The notes beneath the pieces are model-generated. The model ran no database searches and was not told where the DNA came from. It saw only the letters and a list, made by a program, of their open reading frames with translations. Positions 59,705-64,000 of a stretch of 64,000 nucleotides of DNA are shown piece by piece. Each line of letters starts with the position of its first letter. Within the stretch, counting starts at the first letter, position 1. Position numbers and translations under genes: made by a program. The stretch covers positions 1-64,000 of the forward strand of contig CAKPNA010000001.1 of assembly GCA_934168275.1 (NCBI GenBank). Reading direction: 5' to 3'. Source of the DNA: an uncultured Bacilli bacterium (GTDB lineage Bacteria > Bacillota_I > Bacilli_A > RF39 > UBA660).

Positions 59705-61849
59705 TTATTTACTAGATTCTTTTAATACTTCTTTTCTAGATAAATTAAGTTTACCTTTCTTATCATAACCAATTGCTTTAGCAAGTAATTCATCACCAAC
59801 ATTAACAACATCTGTAGTTTTAGCTACTCTATTTAAATCTAATTGTGATATATGAATTAATCCTTCACAACCTGGCCATAATTCTACAAAAGCACCAAAT
59901 TCTTCTACTTGAACTACTTTAACATTATAAACTTTACCTATTTCTACTTCTCTAGTTAAGTCTTCAATCATCTTTCTAGTCTTATCTATTACTTCTTGAT
60001 CAGTATGATATATCATAACACGACCATCATCTTCTAAATCTACTTTAACAGCACGATCATCATTTACTGAAACAACATTACTACATTCTTGAATAATCTT
60101 AGTAATAGTTTCTCCTCCACGTCCAATAACATCTTTAATCTTTTCAGGTTTAATAGTAAAGATACATGTTTTAGGAGCATATTTAGATACTTCTTTACGA
60201 GGTTCAGGTATTTGTGCTTCAATAACATCTAGTATTTGCATTCTAGCCTTTTTAGCTTGTTCTAAGGCTTCTTTTAATATTTCTTTATTAATACCTGTAA
60301 TTTTTATATCCATTTGTAATGCTGTAATACCATTTCTAGATCCGGCTACTTTAAAGTCCATATCTCCTAAATGGTCTTCCATACCTTGAATATCAGTAAG
60401 TACTGTATAATCTTCGCCACTAGTAATTAATCCCATAGCAATACCTGCAACCGGAGTCTTGATAGGAACACCTGCTGCCATTAAAGCCATACATCCAGCA
60501 CATATTGTTGCTTGTGATGAAGAACCATTAGATTCTAATATTTCAGAAACTACTCTAATAGTGTATGGGAACTCATCTTCCGAAGGAATTACATAAGATA
60601 ATGCTCTTTCTCCTAAAGCTCCATGTCCTATTTCTCTTCTACCAGGAGAACCATATCTACCAGTTTCCCCTACTGAAAATGCAGGGAAGTTATAATGTAA
60701 CATAAATCTCTTCTCATCTTCAATACTAAGTCCATCTAATATTTGGTGTTCTCCTAATGCCCCTAAAGTTACTGTTGCTAAACTTTGAGTTTGACCTCTT
60801 GTAAACATAGCACTACCATGTGTTCTAGGTAATATATCAATTGCTGTTGATAATGGTCTTATTTCATCCATCTTTCTACCATCAGCTCTTGTATGTTCTT
60901 TAACAACAATATTTCTAAATATTTCATATTCTATTTCATTAAATACTAATAATACTTTAGTAATTAATTCTTGATAATCATTAGGTTTCATAACATCTTC
61001 ATATAATTCTTTATATTTATTTGTTAAATCTTCCTTTATCTTATCAATAGCAGCATACTTCTCTAACTTATCTTTAATACGTAATGATGTATCAATTCTA
61101 TCACGACAGAACTCATCAACTTCTTGTTTCAAATTATCATCTATTTCAAGTTTAGAATACTCCATCTTTTCAACGCCAATTTCTTTAATAATTTCTTCCT
61201 CAAAACTAATTAATTCTTTAATAGCCTCATGTCCAAACATTAAAGCATCGAGCATATCTTGTTCTGATACTTCTCTAGCACCTGCTTCAACCATATTAAT
61301 AGCTTCTTTAGTACCTGCTACTGTAAGGTCAATATCTGATACTTCTAATTCTGCAACAGTTGGATTAATAACAAATTCTCCATTAACTCTACCTACTTTA
61401 ACTGCTGCTATTGGTCCATTAAATGGTATCTTACTAATAGATACTGCTAATGATGAACCTAATAATGCTGTTAACTCCGGAGAATTATCTTTATCAACTG
61501 ATAAGACTGTATTAACTACTTGTACTTCATTTCTAAAATCTTCTGGAAATAAAGGTCTAAGTGGTCTATCAATCATTCTAGCAGCAAGTGTTGCCGCATC
61601 TGTTGGTCTACCTTCTCTTTTAATAAATCCTCCTGGAATCTTACCAACTGAATATAATTTTTCATTATATAATACCATTAAAGGAAAGAAATCAGATAAT
61701 AAGTTAGCAGTAGGTGCTACAACAGCAGTTGATAATATTACTGTATCACCATATCTAACTAATACTGCACCATGAGCTTGTTTAGCCATTTCTCCATGTT
61801 CTACTACTATTTCTCTTCCTCTAAAATTAAAATTAAATACTTTCTTCAT
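59705..61849 (-). CDS. pnp: Polyribonucleotide nucleotidyltransferase (PNPase)
   Basis: This 3'-5' phosphorolytic exoribonuclease of 714 aa contains two RNase PH domains (GRPTDAATLAARMIDRPLRP; THGSAMFTRGQTQSL; KTPVAGIAMGLI), a KH domain (IKDVIGRGGETI) and an S1 domain (FGAFVELWPGCEGLIHISQL). It degrades and tails mRNA in the cytoplasm or degradosome. It follows rpsO, the same gene order as in Bacillus and E. coli, and a terminator-like hairpin lies between them. Confidence 0.98.
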   Translation of the reverse strand: MKKVFNFNFRGREIVVEHGEMAKQAHGAVLVRYGDTVILSTAVVAPTANLLSDFFPLMVLYNEKLYSVGKIPGGFIKREGRPTDAATLAARMIDRPLRPLFPEDFRNEVQVVNTVLSVDKDNSPELTALLGSSLAVSISKIPFNGPIAAVKVGRVNGEFVINPTVAELEVSDIDLTVAGTKEAINMVEAGAREVSEQDMLDALMFGHEAIKELISFEEEIIKEIGVEKMEYSKLEIDDNLKQEVDEFCRDRIDTSLRIKDKLEKYAAIDKIKEDLTNKYKELYEDVMKPNDYQELITKVLLVFNEIEYEIFRNIVVKEHTRADGRKMDEIRPLSTAIDILPRTHGSAMFTRGQTQSLATVTLGALGEHQILDGLSIEDEKRFMLHYNFPAFSVGETGRYGSPGRREIGHGALGERALSYVIPSEDEFPYTIRVVSEILESNGSSSQATICAGCMALMAAGVPIKTPVAGIAMGLITSGEDYTVLTDIQGMEDHLGDMDFKVAGSRNGITALQMDIKITGINKEILKEALEQAKKARMQILDVIEAQIPEPRKEVSKYAPKTCIFTIKPEKIKDVIGRGGETITKIIQECSNVVSVNDDRAVKVDLEDDGRVMIYHTDQEVIDKTRKMIEDLTREVEIGKVYNVKVVQVEEFGAFVELWPGCEGLIHISQLDLNRVAKTTDVVNVGDELLAKAIGYDKKGKLNLSRKEVLKESSK

Positions 61850-61892
61850 ATATTACTCCTCTCTACTCTCAGTATTTATTTTTGCCAATTTA

Positions 61893-61916
61893 AAGGCACC
61901 CAAAAAAGAGTGCCTA
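61893..61916 (-). terminator. Hairpin between rpsO and pnp
   Basis: AGGCAC(T) / (G)GTGCCT stem with a T6 loop region and a short T tail (TTTAAATT). It is a terminator or processing site after rpsO. Confidence 0.65.
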
Positions 61917-61928
61917 CTTTTCATTAAT

Positions 61929-62198
61929 CTATTTTCTTAATCCTAAACTACTAACTACTTCACGATATTTCTTAACATCATTCTTTAGTAAGTAATTTAA
62001 TAAACTTCTTCTTTTACCAACTTTAATTAAAAGTCCTCTTTTAGAATGCTTATCTTGTTTATTATTCTTTAAGTGTTCTGTTAATTTGTTGATTTCTTCT
62101 GTAAGAATAGCTATTTGTACTTCAGGAGAACCTGTATCTTTGTCATCTCTTCTGTACTTAGTTATAATCTTACTCTTTTCATCTTTTGTTAAAGCCAT
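61929..62198 (-). CDS. rpsO: 30S ribosomal protein S15
   Basis: At 89 aa this is the normal S15 length. It shows MALTKDEKSKIITKYRRDD, TGSPEVQIAILTEEINKLTEHL and HSKRGLLIKVGKRRSLLNYL, all conserved S15 regions that bind 16S rRNA helices 20-22. GGAGG precedes the ATG. A leader hairpin and promoter lie upstream; S15 often represses its own mRNA. Confidence 0.98.
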   Translation of the reverse strand: MALTKDEKSKIITKYRRDDKDTGSPEVQIAILTEEINKLTEHLKNNKQDKHSKRGLLIKVGKRRSLLNYLLKNDVKKYREVVSSLGLRK

Positions 62199-62236
62199 TA
62201 TATTTCCTCCTTTATTTATTTTTCACCTCATTCATA

Positions 62237-62260
62237 GTATTCGTAAGGAGTACGTAATAC
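62237..62260 (-). promoter_or_regulatory. Leader hairpin of rpsO (possible S15 autoregulatory site)
   Basis: GTATT-A-CGTA / TACG-AATAC form a bulged stem in the rpsO 5' leader, about 40 nt before the ATG. Bacterial rpsO leaders commonly fold into an S15 target, but the published motifs differ between phyla, so the function is inferred. Confidence 0.4.
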
Positions 62261-62279
62261 CAAGAACAGGAACAATATA

Positions 62280-62308
62280 ATTGTACACTATAAATATTAT
62301 TTATGCAA
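62280..62308 (-). promoter_or_regulatory. Promoter of rpsO
   Basis: TTGCAT, 17 nt, TACAAT on the minus strand. Confidence 0.7.
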
Positions 62309-62314
62309 TAACTT

Positions 62315-63556
62315 TTACTTAATTTTACCTAAATAATACTTCTTTTTACCTCTTTTAACAATAACATAAGTATTATCTATTAAATATTTATTATCGATAA
62401 CTGTATCTGTATCATTTATTTTTATGCCATTTATCGTAATAGCATTTCCCAAAATAAACTCTTTAGCTTCTCTCTTACTACTACATACTCCCATAGTTAT
62501 TAAGAAATCTACTACATTAGTATCAATAGTTATGTCTTTAACTTCTTCCCCTTTAAATACTTCTTCTATTTCTTCTTTAGTTAAGCCATCAAACTTATTG
62601 TTAAACAAAGCATCAGTTAATTTAAGAGCTCTTTCATACTCTTCCTCACCACGTAAATCTGTAACAACACACTTAGCTAACATCTTTTGAGCTTTTCTTA
62701 AATGTGGCTCCTTATTATGTTCTTCCATTGTATTCATTATTTCTTCAGGTGTTAAGAAAGTAAATACTTTTAAATATTCAAATACTTTAGAATCGTCTGA
62801 GTTTAATAAATATTGATATAATGCATAACTAGATGTTTTATTTTGATCTAACCATAAAGCATTTCCTTCACTCTTACCGAACTTCTTACCAGTAGCATCC
62901 AATATTAATGGCATTGTAAAAGCATAAGCCTCTTTACCTTTAATTTTTCTAATTAAATCTATACCAGTAGTAATATTTCCCCATTGATCACTACCTTCTA
63001 CTTGCATCGTACAACCCATAGTTTCATACATTTTCAAAAAATCATATCCTTGCATTAACATATAACTAAATTCAGCATAAGTAATACCGGTATCTAGTCT
63101 TCTATTAATTATATCTTTATTTAACATATAATTAACATTAATATACTTACCAACATCTCTTAAAAAGTCTAAATATTCATATCCTTTAAACCATTCATAA
63201 TTATCCACTAGATGGGCTTTACCATCAAATAATTTATCTATTTGTTTTTTAATACATGCAATATTATGTTCTAATGTTTTAATATCTATTATTTCTCTTT
63301 CGGCGGTTGGTCTAGGATCTCCTATTCTCCCTGTTGCACCTCCACATAATAATATTGGTTTATGTCCCATCTTAGCTAATCTTTTAGCAGTTACTAATGA
63401 ACTATAATGTCCGATATGAAGACTGTCTGCTGTTGGATCTGTTCCCCAATAAAATGTTACTACTTCATTATTTATTTTATCAGCTATATCATCTCCTGCT
63501 ACATCTTTTACTAAGCCACGCCATTTAAGTTCTTCCCAATTTGTCATTTTTTCCAT
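62315..63556 (-). CDS. tyrS: Tyrosyl-tRNA synthetase
   Basis: This is a 413-aa class I synthetase. The Tyr-binding/HIGH region is TDPTADSLHIGHYSSL near residue 42, GSDQWGNITTGIDLIRK is near 190, and the KMSKS-type motif is KKFGKSEGNALWL near 229. The C-terminal S4-like RNA-binding domain (VDFLITMGVCSSKREAKEFI) is present. It is controlled by a T-box riboswitch upstream with a UAC specifier, which matches tyrosine. Confidence 0.97.
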   Translation of the reverse strand: MEKMTNWEELKWRGLVKDVAGDDIADKINNEVVTFYWGTDPTADSLHIGHYSSLVTAKRLAKMGHKPILLCGGATGRIGDPRPTAEREIIDIKTLEHNIACIKKQIDKLFDGKAHLVDNYEWFKGYEYLDFLRDVGKYINVNYMLNKDIINRRLDTGITYAEFSYMLMQGYDFLKMYETMGCTMQVEGSDQWGNITTGIDLIRKIKGKEAYAFTMPLILDATGKKFGKSEGNALWLDQNKTSSYALYQYLLNSDDSKVFEYLKVFTFLTPEEIMNTMEEHNKEPHLRKAQKMLAKCVVTDLRGEEEYERALKLTDALFNNKFDGLTKEEIEEVFKGEEVKDITIDTNVVDFLITMGVCSSKREAKEFILGNAITINGIKINDTDTVIDNKYLIDNTYVIVKRGKKKYYLGKIK

Positions 63557-63574
63557 TTAAATCATCCTTTCAAA

Positions 63575-63775
63575 ATAAAAGACTATTATAATATAGGGAC
63601 GATCTAATCGCGGTACCACCCTATTTCATAATAGTTTATGCTCTCTATCTCTTAACGCGAGAATTCGTTTTAACTCCAAAACTGTATTTCGTTATTTAAA
63701 CTTGATTAATTTTCACCAGCCATTAATTCTCTTATTACTATTTAAATAACTACTCTATTTCTTCCTCATTAATTA
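63575..63775 (-). promoter_or_regulatory. Tyrosine T-box riboswitch upstream of tyrS
   Basis: The leader has the T-box sequence TGGTACCGCG (63609-63618), a GGCTGGTGAAAA-type stem I segment and the specifier UAC (63684-63686, in AAATACAG). The terminator is ACTATTATGAAATAGGG / CCCTATATTATAATAGT, followed by CTTTTATTTT. Uncharged tRNA-Tyr would stabilise the antiterminator and allow tyrS transcription. Confidence 0.9.
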
Positions 63776-63780
63776 ACCAC

Positions 63781-63809
63781 ATTATAGCATATTATATTTT
63801 TAATATCAA
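63781..63809 (-). promoter_or_regulatory. Promoter of the tyrS T-box leader
   Basis: TTGATA, 17 nt, TATAAT (extended TGC) on the minus strand, directly after the ruvB stop codon. Confidence 0.8.
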
Positions 63810-63811
63810 GT

Positions 63812-64000
63812 TTATTTTTCAATACCCAAATGTTTATATGCCTTTTCTGTTGCCACTCTACCGCGAGATGTTCTCTTTAAATAACCATTTTGTAATAAAT
63901 ATGGTTCATAAACATCCTCAATAGTAGTAGCTTCCTCACCAATTGAAGACGCTAAAGCCTCTAATCCTACCGGACCCCCATCATATCTTTCAATGATTGC
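63812..64000 (-). CDS. ruvB: Holliday junction helicase RuvB, C-terminal part
   Basis: Only the last 62 codons are in the window. The reading frame contains YDGGPVGLEALASSIGEEA, TIEDVYEPYLLQNGYLKRT and SRGRVATEKAYKHLG, the conserved winged-helix C-terminus of RuvB. With RuvA it drives branch migration of Holliday junctions. The gene continues beyond the right edge. Confidence 0.95.
   Translation of the reverse strand, partial: AIIERYDGGPVGLEALASSIGEEATTIEDVYEPYLLQNGYLKRTSRGRVATEKAYKHLGIEK

Noticed and set aside
1..64000. Mycoplasma/Spiroplasma genetic code (TGA = Trp)
   Set aside because: TGA ends genes in tight ATGA overlaps (7247, 33027), and Trp residues are encoded by TGG. Peptidoglycan genes are present.

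Overview
The window comes from a very AT-rich (roughly 28% GC by eye) member of the Bacillota, most like an uncultured gut lineage of Bacilli close to Erysipelotrichia or 'Mollicutes'. It uses the standard bacterial code: TGA serves as a stop, for example in the ATGA overlaps at 7247 and 33027, and Trp is TGG. It keeps a cell wall (murD, uppS, wall hydrolases) and sporulation-type genes (WhiA, YqfC, YqfD, a STAS/sigma pair, a Cse60-like peptide, a Spo0A-C-like protein). Nearly all genes lie on the minus strand. Recurrent signals are extended -10 promoters, AGGAGG-type ribosome sites and U-tailed hairpins.

Layout. 1-4300: murD operon with a PLP lyase-like gene and an SDR reductase. 4558-6760: surface protein A with an unusual leader. 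6792-10986: dUTPase, a deoxyribosyltransferase-like protein and anaerobic ribonucleotide reductase (nrdG, nrdD), divergent from a Crp/Fnr-type regulator. 11027-13480: a tRNA-Glu, a TPR protein, a frameshifted tnpB and a solo R3H protein. 13599-18966: gltX and a sporulation block. 19131-22742: two secreted proteins, one a dockerin-bearing glucosaminidase. 22864-28694: radical SAM protein, three tandem paralogs plus a pentapeptide-type protein divergent from lexA, and a HelD-type helicase. 28860-35113: Cse60-like, eno, hydrolase, phosphoesterase, uppS and a second tnpB. 35352-41853: heterodimeric ABC exporter, LysM pseudo-amidase, whiA. 41867-50497: coiled-coil and Asn-rich proteins, an EzrA-like protein, two prepilins, a YihY/BrkB-family protein. 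50512-57807: GGDEF-type sensor, Spo0A-C-like protein, sortase-type surface protein, mutS. 57893-59640: surface protein B with the same leader. 59705-64000: pnp, rpsO, T-box-controlled tyrS and the 3' end of ruvB.

The most interesting signal is a duplicated leader in front of the two large surface-protein genes. Each leader has a strong promoter, an AAGGAG site and a short ORF whose codons 15-18 are made by an uninterrupted run of 11 G. An intrinsic terminator follows, before the structural gene. In the present G11 state the short ORF stops about 30 nt before the terminator. Losing one G (or gaining two) would carry translation through the 5' arm to a TAG in the terminator loop. This looks like phase variation acting through ribosome-controlled transcription attenuation: slippage of the G tract would switch the terminator rather than the surface protein's own frame or promoter. 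Both copies keep the same geometry. The mechanism is inferred from sequence only.

Other points of note are a LexA homolog without the Ala-Gly cleavage site, two tnpB genes sharing a 31-nt element downstream that looks like an omega-RNA core, a STAS/sigma pair with no anti-sigma factor between them, and a LysM protein whose amidase domain has lost zinc ligands.
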